Origin: Porodaedalea pini
Lineage: Eukaryota > Basidiomycota > Agaricomycetes > Hymenochaetales > Hymenochaetaceae
Reading direction: 5' to 3'
Length of the DNA stretch: 64,000 nucleotides
NCBI GenBank assembly: GCA_002794775.1
Contig: NBAY01000010.1
Coordinates: 930,001 to 994,000 of the forward strand
Shown: positions 34,477 through 47,253 of the stretch, piece by piece
Layout: the number at the start of each line of letters is the position of its first letter
Numbering within the stretch: position 1 is the stretch's first letter
Program-made: the position numbers and the translations under genes
Notes under the pieces: model-generated
What the model saw: only the letters and a program-made list of their open reading frames with translations
Told to the model about the DNA's origin: nothing
The model's database searches: none

Positions 34477-35060
34477 GAGCGCGACTTGAAACAGTGGGAA
34501 GTCGGGAACGCAATTGAATAGCAAGCACGTATGTTGTAGGTCGGGTAAAAGAAAGGTGTGAATGGTTGCCCGGTCTGTCACTCAGCCAGATGATAAAATA
34601 ATTTACAGCCGGAGACGGAACTCGGGCCAGTGAAAAGATGAGTGATTAATTTTGACTGTAAATTTTGTATGCCGTTTCAACTGTCACCCGACTCGATCCG
34701 GTTGCTACAGCGTGTTCTGAATATTAATTACATGGACATTTCCCAGCTGACTTTTCCGCACTGCGAGCGGATGAGAAGCAGCGAGTGGACGAAGTGACCC
34801 CTCGATGTAGATCTCGAAGCGTGACGACAGAATCTCTCAACCGCGCGAGCAAATCCTCGAAAGCCAATCAGACACCGCAATCCTAATTTCTATATCAGTA
34901 CTTTGCGCGCACGTGTATATGTAGCTCATTTCCACGCTTATTTGCAGCCCTGGCTTTTTCTATCAAGAAGAACAGCACATCTACAGCCTACGCTCATCTG
35001 TCTCGCTGTCCAACTTTATGGCATTCATCTCCGCCGTTCCGCCGTTCACTCCAGACGTAT
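34477..35060. other. Intergenic
   Basis: About 580 nt with no gene recognised. It includes the promoter of the monooxygenase gene and the 3' end region of the GH15-like gene. Confidence 0.45.
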
Positions 35061-38000
35061 TCATATCCCGGTCGTCGCCCCGGTCGCCAGCGTCCTCGAC
35101 AAGTTATACGCTGCGGAGATCAACGTGACGTGCCTAGATACCCGGGAGAACAGAACAGACCGGCAGAGCGTCGAATCAGAACGTGACGCAATTGAGATAA
35201 AATTGGTTTGTCAAAAGGAGGGACATACGTGAAGCCTTGCACGGCGTTGCCCAGCCTGCACGTCCAATGAGAAGGAAGATATATGAATGAGCACCTTAAG
35301 CTTGAGCCTGAATTTTGTTAGCACGAGCTTACCCCTCGCCAGCAGCCGATATCTCCTCCGTGCAGAGTCCGACGTGATTCGTGTACTGCAAGAAGTCCTA
35401 TCGCACCATCTCGTGTTAGCCACCCCATCATTTCGAACATCGTAAGCAACAGTGTGCACCTCGAACATCGACTGCGCCCTCGCGAGCATCGCCCTATCGT
35501 ACTGACCAGCCCGCGTGAGCGCTTCGACGCACCACAGCGTGCACAGGCAGAAGGTTCCTTCCTCGCCTCCGACGCCATCGTCCGTCTTTGAGACATCGTA
35601 CCGGTACACCAAATTCTGATAATGGACCCGGGGATCACGTTAGATTTGATGAGTAAAATCTACGCAGGGTAAAGACACCTACATTCGCCGTCAGCCCGCC
35701 ACGCTCCGGTGTCTTGAGGACATGACGCAATGTGCTCAAGAACCTATCTTCCGACTGCACAAGCATCAACTTCCATATTCCATCCACAACATAGCATGGA
35801 CACCCAACTCACCGCGGCGCAGAAGAAGACCAGCGGCATTATGAGCACCGCCGAATCGAGCGTCTCCTGGTCCTCGTAGCTCTGCGCGAAATACTTCTTC
35901 TCAGGGTTCCACGCGTGCGTCATGATCTCCTCGTACAGCTCGTCCCGCGCTAGCAGCCATTCGTTACGCCGCGGGCACGGAAGAGAACGCTTATCTGTGA
36001 GGCGGATGCCTAGAAATCGGCGTCAGACAACGCAGTACGATAGAGGAGAATAAGGAAGCTGACCTCTGTCGATGGCAACCCTGGAAGGCACATGAGTAGC
36101 TGCAGACTTTGTAGAAGTTGAGTACGTACCACATCATGATCTGCAATGGCAGTGTTCTCTCATCAGAAACAATGTCAAGGAATAAAGACGCGGGCCTGCC
36201 TTGGAATACTATAAATACATGAGTTTTCTGAAGGACTTGCGTACACAACAGATGACAGACTTACAGTAAAGTGCCTCATGCGGTTACGGACCTCCCTGCA
36301 CAAGCATTCATCCCGAAGGATTCGAAGCATAGAGACCCAATAACTTACCAGATCGATCTAAGACAGTATACATCAACTCCACTGCAGCTCAATAGATACT
36401 AACGTGGAATACGTACAGATCAGGATCCTTCCGATGGGAGATCACATCTTCGTTTACAAGTCAGCTCGGTCCGCACATCATTTGGCTCAGAGTATACCTA
36501 CATTCAACACTTTAATGGCTTGTCAGATGAGATAACTCACGGAATAAAGTTGAGATGTACTTACAGCTCGCGGACAGCCAGCCTACGCGCACGAGCGCGC
36601 GATAAATAATGCGTGATTTTTTTGTTAAGGAGAGAGCCGAACGTACCAGGTATCGTAAGACTGTAAGCGCGAGAATAGTTAGGACAAGTCACGAAGGTTC
36701 AACGGTGCGATACTTCTTACCAATGGTTTCCCGTACTGCAGCACAAACCAAGACAGATGAGTCATCGATCAAACTGGAACGAAGTGAGAGTGAACGGACC
36801 TTCTGACCGAGATAGATGCAGTCCATGCTACGGCCTGTTTGAGCATCTCGTGCTGATCAAATACGTCTGGAGAATCGGCATAAATAAACATAGCTAATAT
36901 AACATAACTGAATGTAAAACATACTAGAGTACATACAGTTCTCCGTAGATATCCTATCAAAAGAAGTCAACCCGGGTCCATAGCACAAGGCTGTTTCTCG
37001 ATCCTTACAAGCTGGACGTGGTCTGCAGCTCCATTGCCGATTCTGCCCGTTCCAGACAGTTGCACATCACGGTCACGAGCACGCAAAGATACATACCGTA
37101 CAGGCCTGGACCCTTTATGGCCATCAAGGTGCGTGAGCTCGATCTCCTCGAGGTCCTTTCCACCTGACACGATTCGATCAACAAAGACTACGCGCATCAA
37201 CAGAACCGGGAAAGAACGCACCATGGATGCTGTACATAATCTGCAAAGAGCCATCGGCGTTTCGACCCTCGAGGCGCTTGAAAATGAAGTCCATGTACGC
37301 TATTCAATTTGAACATCGTAAGCACTGTCCCGGAGCGATGATAGCGGAGGATGAGGGTTGAATACAGTGATAGGAACTAACCGTTCGCCTCTTGCGTGAA
37401 GCCGAGACGGATAAGCGCGTAGAGCGTGAACGACGAGTCTCGGATCCACGAGAACCTGGGTCGGGTTTAGTTATACGGCCTGACATTCATACACGGAAAG
37501 CATGCCGATAATCCCTTCAGGAAAACCGTTAATCGGAAGAAAATGACCACATACAAAACATATGGCATACCAGTTGCGTGTTCCACCGATGTACTCCGGT
37601 AGACTGAACGTCGGACTCGCAACAATCGCACCGGTGGGCTCGAATATTAGCAGCTTGAGGGCAAGTGCGCTGCGATGCACGGCTTCCTTCCATGAGCCGT
37701 TATATGTCGACTTCCGAATCCATGAGTTCCAGAATTTGTTTGTGTCCTACAGAGCGAGATGTCAATATCTGAGAAGAGAATGAGGGCCGAAAACGGACTC
37801 GCCTTAAGCAGGAGAGAAAGCAGGTCCTGAAGGGTTGTTAATTGTTTTGTAAGACTTTGGCAAAGCATAAGAAAAGTTGACACGTACCGCCGTCAAGACA
37901 GGATCATCCTTAGATCTCAATTTCGAGGCACCGAGAATAAGGTCTAGTGAAAATAAAGCCATTCAGTTGCCTCGCTTCCGCCGAAACCACAAAAGTAACT

Positions 38001-39215
38001 AACTCTGAATTGGTACGCCCAGCTGATTGGCCTGCGCCCGCGTAGGCTTTGAGCTTGCAGGAGGAGCCGTCTCTGGTGGTGTGCGTAATACAAAGGTCAC
38101 CACCTGGCTCTCCACAAGGTCCATATCACAGTACACGCCCAGTCCAAGGTGTCCTTTCTCAGTCAGGTCCAAGGTCTGCAGTTCCACCACAGACGCCCGC
38201 ACACTGCCCACACCCGCACCGTCATCTGCAAGGCCTTCCGTGACGTAACGCAGGTCGAGCGTGAGCGCGTCCGAGTGGAACAGCGCTTTCATCTGCGGCG
38301 GGTGCGCAGAGCCATCTGCACTTCCTGGGCTGCCTGGCGAGGTCGGCGGAGAGTTGAGCGAGGCATCGGGAATGCTATCATCGGGGATGATTGAAGTATG
38401 GTGCTTTGAGCGCGCATAGTTGAATGCTGGGCAGCACTCCATACGTATGGGCATAGTTCCCCGGATAACCTAGACGTTGCGATGTGTGGCTTGATTTCTA
38501 ACTCCATAGAGCATTGGTTCATACCTCAACACGTCGGATCAGCCAGAACAACGGAGGCTTTTTCGCGTCGGGGTCGGATTGTCGAGGAAGATAGTCTGTA
38601 AGGACCAAGGAGCATAAGTAAATGCACTCAACTCGACAATATTGTTTAGCCTACCGGTAACCGTTACGATACCTTGGTCCGACAGGAACCTAGAGGCAGA
38701 ATAAGCAAGGCATTAAAGTATAATGTTTGGAGAGACATACTTAGTTTGCAAAACCTGTCACAAGTATGAGACCAAGACGAAAGTCAGACCTAACAGAGAA
38801 CGTACATTTGAGCTCGGCATGTAGGCTTGCTTCGTCGTGAAACCGATTGAGGGTGTTATTGAGAAATGGCCTCCCTGCAATAGATGTTCATACTCAGCAA
38901 TGGACATGGTTTCACGGAGCATACCTTGTCCTTGTCCAAGATTCGCGCAAAGACAGATGGAGAATCAAAGTTTGGAACACAATAGCTCTCGACTATATTG
39001 AAACAGCCGATTAAATTTCTGCTACGCTCCCGACACTTCATACTCACTTGATCCATCAATGCTGACCTTTTGAGATTGGCAAATTCAGCAATAATTCGCA
39101 GCAATATTAAAGATAGCTCACCAATGCAGCGGTTCGCAAATTGCCGATCCTGCCAGGTAAATGCCTTCTCAAATGACCGAACAAGGTTGCTATAGGAAGA
39201 TGGCTCACAGGGCAT
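35061..39215 (-). CDS. GH15-family glycoside hydrolase (trehalase-like/glucoamylase-like), many introns
   Basis: Spans about 4.15 kb with some twenty short introns (start 39215, stop TGA 35061). No signal peptide is evident ([15 protein letters not shown]). Diagnostic pieces in order: [111 protein letters not shown] and [18 protein letters not shown]. Then comes [14 protein letters not shown] with the general-acid Glu, [33 protein letters not shown], and [19 protein letters not shown] at the end. This is the intracellular GH15 type with an N-terminal beta-sandwich, found in bacteria and fungi and acting on alpha-glucosides such as trehalose. The DLSIW stretch contains a 9-nt microexon (36349-36357). 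Confidence 0.82.
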
Positions 39216-39528
39216 GGTCGGAGATGGACGTGTACCCGCGTTCAGTACCCACTTTCCCGCTCGCCATTGTTCCAGGCTTTCTTTCGTCTTCCTTGATATG
39301 GACAGTAGAACCACGCCTTTATAGATGGCGAGATGGTGAATGTGTGGGAACAAGATGCAAAAGATGCACATGTCAGCGCCAGGGCGTGTTTCGTCCTGTC
39401 TTACACTGACAGTGGGAACGGCATGCTGCGATCGTGGGCGCGCCGCTCTATACGGCAATTTCTGACGCATTTCCCATGACAAAGCTCATATACCAAAACG
39501 GGGAACACCAGACTACAAAAGGAAAGTG
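39216..39528. other. Short intergenic
   Basis: About 310 nt, including the GH15-like gene's 5' region and the 3' end of the next minus-strand gene; no gene of its own. Confidence 0.4.
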
Positions 39529-41419
39529 CTAATCGAAGTATGCAACCTTCAAAGACCATTCCTCCTCGAGTTTTACTCCTTCCTTATCAAAATTGAAAGC
39601 AAGCAATGGTATGAGGATGGCTCCGGAGTAGTTATCCGTGTAAACAAATCCATCAAGCATCTGTATCGCAAAAGGGACCCCTCGATACTTCCAGAGCTCT
39701 AGCATAGAGGCTGGATTGTACTCTTGTAGATTGGCGCATACAACTCTGCGCTCCTCACAAGGGCTGAGCTCCAGCCTTGAGGAATCGGCAGTTTCTGCTT
39801 CACGGTCTAGAACTGTTCTATGCAGAGAATACGGGGCATACTCGGAACAACCTTCGACCTCGCAGAAGCTCTGATGGTCAGAGATGCACAGAGCACGTCC
39901 TGGAAACGGTGAGAGTAATGCTTTGACACTGAGGTTGTGACTGCTGTACATTTCGCTTTCCGATCCCGGCACTACCGTCGCCGGAAGACTCGTACCTTTC
40001 GGAGGAGTGAGGGTGAATTTACGTTTGACAAGTACGCACGGCTCGACGGGGCGATCAAAGGCGAAACGGTTGCGAAACATAGCGTATAAACGAATTTCGG
40101 TCGCAATCTCGCGTCTCCAATGTGCTTTCAATGTCCTGAGACTGGCGAATGAAAGAGTCCACGAATATGCTCTAGATCCCCTCCGGACACTGATCTTTTC
40201 ATAGCATATCATGAAGGGGGAAGATCCGGAAGGAGGAGCATCGAGGTTGATAACTCTGTCTGCTGGGATAATGGCGTTCGAGACCTCCTGGTGAAGCGAC
40301 TGAAACGCTCGAAAGACATCAATAATGACCAGAAAAAAACATTCATCCGAGCCCGGGCCGGCCAGCAAAGTACGCAGGAAGACGATAATATAATCATTGG
40401 TGAGTTCAAATGATTCCAACCTCGCCTGAAAAATGAATTTTGTTATTTTGTTGATCATCATTTCAGAGATAAGATGGAAGTGCGTACCTTAGAAAGACCA
40501 AAATTTTCTCCCGTTTCCCAATTCAATATGACTGCACTTCGGACATCGAATATTGCTGCTAACCTCCCTCGCAACTGACAGGTAACAGATGATGTCGCTG
40601 TAGAAACCTCGATAATGTCCGAGAATTTCTGCTCGGATTCTCCGCTGACTAGATCCAACTTGAATACCTTTACGCTTCTGTGCAAATGACAATAGCTCAT
40701 GAGTTCCTTACAGAATGTTGGCTGGTTGCAACTAATCAAAACTAACCGGATTCTTATGATAGAACCATTCCTGCTTGGTCTTCTTTCGCATATTCCAATG
40801 AGTAGTACGTGGAGCTTGACGGCACCGTTGTCCTTTACGCGATCGATAGCATAGGTTTCTATGTCTCGATTATGATCATTTACGTCCAAGGGATAGGTCC
40901 AAATTATTTCCCCGCCAACTGCACGCCGAATCTCAAGCATGCCTAAGAGCCAGAGAACAGCGACATAAAGACCGTCTTCGAACAAGGATGCATGAACAAT
41001 AGACCCTCTAGCAGCTCCGGAACCCGGAAGCTTGATTATATCCGAATGAGTGACACATGGGTGAGCTCCGTTCCAATTTTTATACCGCCGTACGGCGCCG
41101 ACCACAATCTTTCGGAGAGCACCTGCATCGAGCGTCTCAATAAGAACGTCTGCACGTAGCTTTGGAGAGTGCTCATTCGGAAGGCACCGCAAAAGGGCCA
41201 CCCAGAACGGCTTCTGGGAGATTTGGTCTCTGAGCTGTCTGCACGTCTAAGTGAGAGACAGGATGTCTTATTAAGTTTGGATCGGAGACTGGGAATGAGA
41301 GCTCTCCATACCTGTTCCAGACGCACGACAGCTTCGACGCCGCATTTCGTGGCAATTTCTATGAGAGCTTCATCCGGAAGGTTAAGAATAGTTGCCTCAG
41401 AATCGCTGAGACCAAACAT
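39529..41419 (-). CDS. F-box protein, agaricomycete type
   Basis: Start at MFGLSDSEATILNLPDEALI (ATG 41419). The F-box reads ILNLPDEALIEIATKCGVEA, then an intron and RQLRDQISQKPFWVALLRC. Exon 2 (to about 40490) has no recognised repeats; it contains WTYPLDVNDHNRDIETYAID and beta-rich segments such as VKVFKLDLVSGESEQKF. After a second intron (about 40434-40490) the third exon continues ARLESFELTNDYIIVFL and ends RVPFAIQ-type sequence, EEEWSLKVAYFD. The whole is about 600 aa, typical of the large F-box family in mushrooms whose C-terminal part is a beta-propeller-like target-binding region. The target is unknown. No sign of damage. Confidence 0.72.
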
Positions 41420-41899
41420 GCAGTTCGAAAGTGTAGAGGGGGGTTGAAGAGCTACAGTCGTGGCACGTTTCAAAGTGAAAAAGCTGACAAAACGGCTTGC
41501 TTTCTCAGGCGTCGCTTGTTGTGAAGGCAAAAGAAAGCCCGCGGTCCAATTTCTTTACTTAATCCCGCCCTACCTACGAGCGTAAATCGGGCAAAAAGCT
41601 GTGTTAAACATTTTTGTGCTATTAGTATGCAACTCCCCTTCTACAGGAAGCAACAACATTTCTGACTATATCAAGGGTATCAAAGCGACTTCTTTTTGCA
41701 CGACGAATGCCTCCTCAGAAAGCGTCGAGTGCTCCGGCTTCCATCCCAATTCCAGAGCCCGAGAGGGTCACGTAGTCATTTTCGAAGACACCATACTTTA
41801 GAAAATAGAAGAAGTGCGTCAGTGTATTAATTTACCGGTCCATGCATGTCAGAAACTCACAAAGCAAACGGTCCCGCTTTTTCATAGGAGATGCTGGAA
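41420..41899. other. Intergenic
   Basis: No gene recognised between the F-box gene start and the SDR pseudogene. Confidence 0.4.
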
Positions 41900-42875
41900 G
41901 GTTCAGGATACTATACGAGGCCCTTCTTGTACAATTCGTGGGTGATCCGATGCGATCTTCCCTTCCACGTCACGGATGTCATACTCGCTACGTAGTAGCG
42001 TGCGTACGGACTAGTCAAAGGTTGAGTGAATAGGGCGTCGACAGGCAGCTTGAAAGCTTTGTCGACGATGGATACGAGGTCGTCAATGTGCACCTGATGC
42101 ACATCTCCTAGTAAGAGTCTGCCTTGGATGACGATCGTAAGACTTACTAATTTATACTTGCTGCTTCCGTCGCCGATGTAATAAGCCCTTCTGCGTTGCA
42201 TAATATCGGCTGTGAACATCCGGAAGAAAAGGGAGTCACGCTTGACGGGTCCTGAACCTGTTCCATGGATACCCGACGGGAAGATGATAAATGAATTGAT
42301 ATCCCCGTCTTCGGAAGCCTTCATCGGTCTGAAGAAGAGGTCTGGTTTTGATCTCATGCAAATTTGCGGAAGCGCGTGAGAAGAGGTATGAACGGTATGT
42401 CAACTTGACCGTGGTTCTTTGATGTTGTGAGAGAATGAATGTCGTCTTCGGAGTCCTTGGTGGGGTATTAGGGAGCTGAGTTTATTCATGGTCAACCGAT
42501 GCGCGCTTACAGTGCATACTTTCCTGCCGGCATAGAACTTCCCTGTCTTTGAATGATCCAGAAATATATCAAACCCACTCGTCTGGATGGTCGATCCGGC
42601 ACCTCTTCCCTCTGTCTTGTGCCGCCTTTGGCCTTCGAGAAGTGCGTTTAGTAAACCGACACTGTCGCTGTCAGCCGCATTAGTAACAACGTCTGCTTGG
42701 GCGCTGAGGTTAGCTATCAGCTCGTAGTCGGTGAGAAAGCAGATAACTGGTTCGCCACCAGCCTCGCAGATCTTGTCAATATGAGAAGACGAGCGAATGA
42801 CTGCTTTGGATGTCTCATCGGCATTTGCCTGCTTGAAAATCGCAATAACAGGATCTGGATAGACGGACGAAGAGG
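41900..42875 (-). pseudogene. Truncated paralogue of the SDR gene
   Basis: Reads IRSSSHIDKICEAGGEP, then ADVVTNAADSDSVGLLNALL, SGFDIFLDHSKTGKFYAG and, after an intron-like gap, DDIHSLTTSKNHGQVDIPF. It then gives FIIFPSGIHGTGSGPVKRDS, VHIDDLVSIVDKAFKLPVDA, YYVASMTSVTWKGRSH and HELYKKGLV followed directly by a stop. All match the SDR at 30.3-31.6 kb, including intron positions. The first exon with the Gly-rich nucleotide loop is missing, and so is the last exon (LGLGWTPKH). Without the loop it could not bind NAD(P). It is an inverted, partial duplicate. Confidence 0.75.
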
Positions 42876-43861
42876 TGCGGAAGAGGGTTTAGGCTAAGGG
42901 TTAGAGTATTAGATGTACACTTATAGCAAGCAAACCAAATTGTACTTCACATTACCTTCGACCATAAACAGAAACGGGGATGTATGGCTTCGTTCTGGAA
43001 GTTTGTCTAAGTAAACCTCTTTCTATAATATCTTAGTATTTCCTATAAGCTTTCAACAACTAGTCTGGGCCAGCAATTGGGCGAGCTAGAGGGAAAGCTG
43101 CATCATGGCGGATGCCTTTGGACCAATGAGTCAAAACTAATTTTCTGTGTAAATAAATGCACGTGACCTATTTGCGGCGTCAACTTTCTGATTCTGGCAG
43201 TGGCATGCATATGCTTGTTGATAAAAAGAGCTCTAGGACAAGTCGACGTCTGAACTCCAGCAGACATTCAAGGAATGAAGGAAAGAATTAATCGAGAGGA
43301 GCGCTGGTTTCCAACGCAAGCCACGAACAGAATACTCGAGCAGCGTTGCACCCTTCAAACTTTCTCTAGAGCTATGGGAAAGTCACTCAGGTGCCGCTTT
43401 TCTTGAATCAAAGTAAGTTTGCTTCCAGAACCGTCTCTTATCGCTTTTATGAATGGCAGGTGACTCGAGTTTCCGTCGCAGCATTCTTTATAAAAGAGAA
43501 GAGACCCCTATGATGACGCCGCAAAGGTTCTTTGTATCCCGTTTTAAGGCCAACTGTATCTGCGCATGACCTCGACGGATAACGTATCAGATGTAATCGA
43601 TGATTTTGGGGACTTCATAAGCTTCCTGTGAGCTGTGACATCTCATGATTCTCCATCGTCAGCCAGCCCCCCCCCCCCCCCGACTACTTACCTCCCATTC
43701 GCACCCATCAGTGCATAGGCCATTGCTATCTTGCACCTCGTCAAAACCTCCGCACCCGAGTGTTGTCTTAAGATTGGCGCAGAGTACTTGTCCATTCTGG
43801 TTATCACCGCAGTTCGTCTAGCATGATCCACTTGAATGATGAGTTCTTGTGTGCCGTGAGG
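42876..43861. other. Gene-poor spacer with a C15 run
   Basis: About 1 kb without recognised coding. A homopolymer of fifteen C lies at 43667-43681. Confidence 0.45.
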
Positions 43862-44470
43862 TTACCATTCGGGTGGTGTGGCCTGACGGTGACTGGGCGA
43901 TCGCAGAGGTGCCCTTTTGATTGCTGGTGCAGCATCGGGTTCGGCTTTTCCCATCTCGACTTCGGTTGCAGTCGCTGACTTACGCTGTTTGAATTTGCAG
44001 CCGTCAGCACATAGCTTTGTGAACATCTCGCCATCCGTACCTCCCGACTGGATTACATTCTCAGCCTCCTGTCTGATGTGATTAGCATGTTGCACCTTGT
44101 GCGGCACTACTCCGGGGGCTGAGCCCTTGCTAATATCAGATGGACTCACTTGGCGCGCCGACAATCATCCAACTTTCTTTTCATTCTGCTGACATTGCCT
44201 TTATACACAGCTCACCTTTACTCATATGTAGGTTCTTCCGAGCGTCATTCCCTCTTCCCCATCCTTTCGTGCAAAATGTCTACTCGTGCTCCTCCCCACT
44301 CGAACAGTTGCATACCTGCCTTCCGGATCTGCGTGAATGTCTGCTGGTGTAGCAGTGCGCCTGCATGATCCTTTATTTGCGAGGTGCTGGGTGGGTAGGT
44401 TTGTGCCAGTGCCTGATCCACGTTCGCCGAGATTTTGTTCCGCATTTTTATATGTCGTCTGTCAGATCCA
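43862..44470 (-). other. Degenerate SMP-like locus (possible)
   Basis: On the minus strand, SPSDISKGSAPGVVPHKVQH and the DNA ATATTAGCAAGGGCTCAGC resemble GRDLGKGSSPATPQ of the SMP copies (ATCTTGGCAAGGGCTCGTC). Downstream, HANHIRQEAENVIQSGG has the shape of a second SMP unit (xxRIQxxEAxxxGG), and KDHAGALLHQQ upstream that of a first one. Intron placement is like the tandem copies (a GTGAGC donor followed by an AT-rich gap). The frame is interrupted and no full protein can be read, so this is a suggestion and not a call. Confidence 0.3.
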
Positions 44471-44944
44471 ACTAGTACTGCTACTGGTACCCCATTGTCC
44501 GGATGAACACGTCCGCCCACCTGAAGGTCACACGATATGTTTTCAAGTATCGGTTTATCTGGTGGTTCGTAACCGAGAGCCGAGGCTTGATAGTATTTCC
44601 AGGACGATTTCACATGGGCGGCCGACGAGCCTGCACTCGGGGGTTATTTTTTTTCAGCATTTCGCCTGTATAATGCAACTCAATCTGAATTCAAATTTAT
44701 TAATATTGTTGTTAAGTCGCGCAGGTCTCATGTGCTATAGCGCGACACAAATTTATAGTAAAAAGGATCATACAATGTTTGTCAGTTTTAGACAATGTTC
44801 AAAGAGCTCTTGCAAAAAAAAAAACACGGAAAAGATACAAGATTTCTGGGTATTGGTCTACCATTTAGTTTGATATTGCGTTTGCGAAAAATTACATTGA
44901 GGGTATGGTACAACACAATAAGGAATCACAAAAGACGCACGCAA
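44471..44944. other. AT-rich spacer
   Basis: No recognised gene; AT-rich with oligo-A/T runs, 3' of the CsbD-type gene. Confidence 0.4.
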
Positions 44945-45363
44945 TTACTCGTTGGCTTTCTGCTGCGCCTTTCCTGCGTCATGCTGTACGTTGCCTGTTT
45001 TCAATCGTCAGGAAAAGTTTATGCAAAAATAAAAGAAGAAAGCGACACGCACCAGAGACCTGCTGGCCCTTATCGTCAAAGAGCGCGCCCTTGACGGCAT
45101 TGTACTTGCCCTCTACGCGATCAGTCGCGCCATCGGCGTAATCGCGCGCCTGGGCTGCCTTCTGTTCTGTCTCGCCGGCTGCGTGCTCCTCCTTTCCTGA
45201 GTCGGTCCAGGTCTGGGCACCGGTGGCGTCGCCGATTGCTTCGACGAGGGTACCCTTCACGGAGTGGTACTGGCCTGTGGTTTGGCTGTGGACGTCGCGT
45301 CAGAGGAAGTCAAAAGATATGAAAGGAGAAAATTCACTTGGGCTGCGAGTCGGAGGACGACAT
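44945..45363 (-). CDS. CsbD-type stress protein
   Basis: Exons 45338-45363, 45053-45285 and 44945-44994 join in phase to 102 residues. Reads [79 protein letters not shown] and ends [16 protein letters not shown]. This matches the CsbD-like family of basidiomycetes, where a relative in Ustilago was named a mismatch and cruciform DNA recognition protein. The repeat layout (VKGxxxxxxGxxTG...G...KAAQ) is clear. CsbD proteins are small, hydrophilic stress proteins; the DNA-binding activity is known from the relative and is only inferred here. The start is the first ATG, with the initiator exon only 26 nt long. Confidence 0.85.
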
Positions 45364-45634
45364 GTCGAATAGAGTGGTTGGCTGGTTGGTTGGTTGTACG
45401 AGAGTGTAAGTGGTAAACTTGATGAAGGACCTCGACGGCGATGCGTGTCCATCTACTTATACTCTACGGGATGCTGAGCTATGGATGCTGGACACGTCAT
45501 GGATGACGTCGGGAGCCATTAATATTGCTCCTTTTTTGAAGATTGATTGCTGATTTGGAGCGCGCCGCGCCGCGCGGTGCAAATTGCAATGGCGCGACGG
45601 TCACGGGACTCGCGTTTTGCGGTGACATCATGAT
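45364..45634. other. CsbD gene promoter region
   Basis: Upstream DNA with a TATA-like CTTATACTC near 45458 (plus strand). It is GC-rich up to the palindrome at 45635. Confidence 0.35.
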
Positions 45635-46477
45635 TACAGCCATTTTCATAAGTCCTGCGACACGTGCATGTCACGTGAAGTGAGCCGCGTCAGAGCCAAA
45701 ATGTTGAAAAAATAGAGTAAATGTTGATTTTCTCTGTAAATTCTGCACAGTACCTGCTCATTAAGTACTCAAAAAAAAGGCATGGTTCTCAGGAGCAGAA
45801 ATATGTAAAATAGAGAGCAATATGCTGACTGTGTAGGTGGGTGGAGATCAAACAAGTGCAGCCAGTCTGTTCTCTCATGCATTTCCACTGAGATTCAAAA
45901 ATTATGGCTCCCCTACATCTACCTATAAAATTCTTTCCTGTGTCTGTAAATTAAGTATATGACTATACCAACATCTCCTGCAAGTTTGAAGCCAATTCAT
46001 TCAGTATTCATGGTGCAGCAGCAAGGTTTGTGTTCCACTTTGAGCTCTTTCCATCCTTGCAGCATGACCAAGAGTGGAACACAAACCTTGCTGCTGCACC
46101 ATGAATACTGAATGAATTGGCTTCAAACTTGCAGGAGATGTTGGTATAGTCATATACTTAATTTACAGACACAGGAAAGAATTTTATAGGTAGATGTAGG
46201 GGAGCCATAATTTTTGAATCTCAGTGGAAATGCATGAGAGAACAGACTGGCTGCACTTGTTTGATCTCCACCCACCTACACAGTCAATGTATTGCTCAAT
46301 ATTTTACATATTTCTGCTCCTGAGAACCATGCCTTTTTTTTGAGTACTTAATGAGCAGGTATTGTGCAGAATTTACAGAGAAAATCAACATATGCTCTAT
46401 TTTTTCGACATTTTGGCTCTGACGCGGCTCACTTCACGTGACATGCACGTGTCGCAGGACTTATGAAAATGGCTGTA
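45635..46477. repeat. Near-perfect 843-bp palindrome (foldback element)
   Basis: Arms 45635-46039 and 46073-46477 are each 405 nt and reverse complements with only scattered substitutions and no net length change. The loop is 33 nt (46040-46072). Matching pairs include TACAGCCATTTTCATAAGTC with its complement at the far end, and GTGCAGCAGCAAGGTTTGTG with CACAAACCTTGCTGCTGCAC around the centre. No open frame of note lies inside. I see no clear target-site duplication. It has the form of a foldback transposon or a very long MITE-like palindrome. Confidence 0.92.
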
Positions 46478-47253
46478 GTGCCACAAAGTGTATCGGATGG
46501 TCTCAAGTAGGATAAATGCCTTAAATTAATATTGTTCTTTCATTTACTGGTGAGGAGTTTAAATTTGCATTATTCTTCAATATTGCTATAAATGTTATAT
46601 CTGTATCGGCATTATTACAGCAAATGGAATCCTATCCATTCACATGTAGGTTGAAAAGCAGGCAAGAGAGTTTATAAGATTCAAGCCTCGTTGAACCAGA
46701 ATTCAAACGTTTTCACAACTTCTGAGCCAGATGCATCATATACTTTACTGCTGAGCTTAAGCTACTGAGTGAGAGATTTGCGATGGCTGCTTCGTTTGTT
46801 CTACCGCCTTTTTGAAGTAGCCGACGGCGGAGTGCACGTGATGACAGAAAAGTGTTCTCTTCTGAGTCTTCAGGCGTTCTCCTCAGAATTTTTGAATTAA
46901 ATGAACGCGAGTACTTTGGCGCACGTACAATCATTGCTTGACTTTGCGCTGATAAACCTTTTTTCATTGCATTTATGCAGTTGCCTTTTACGAAATGTAT
47001 TTCGTGAGTCGATGACGGCGATGGGCTCAACGACGACGTGCCAACGATGAGACTCTGGCTTTCAGCAACGACGACAAAGATAATGACGATGAGGAATAAA
47101 CAGCAGGGGCTGGTGATATTGGTTGTATATTGCAATGGGAAGATGAGGAGCATATCAAGTGGTATGAAGTCATCATCTCGCAGCTCCACAACTAACCCTT
47201 ATAACAACATTCCCTCCGCCCGCAGACTTTTCAACTACTGCGACGACGACAAC
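46478..47253. other. Intergenic
   Basis: AT-rich at the left. A minus-strand frame (46713-47189) is open but shows no known motif. The promoter of the next gene is at the right end. Confidence 0.4.
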
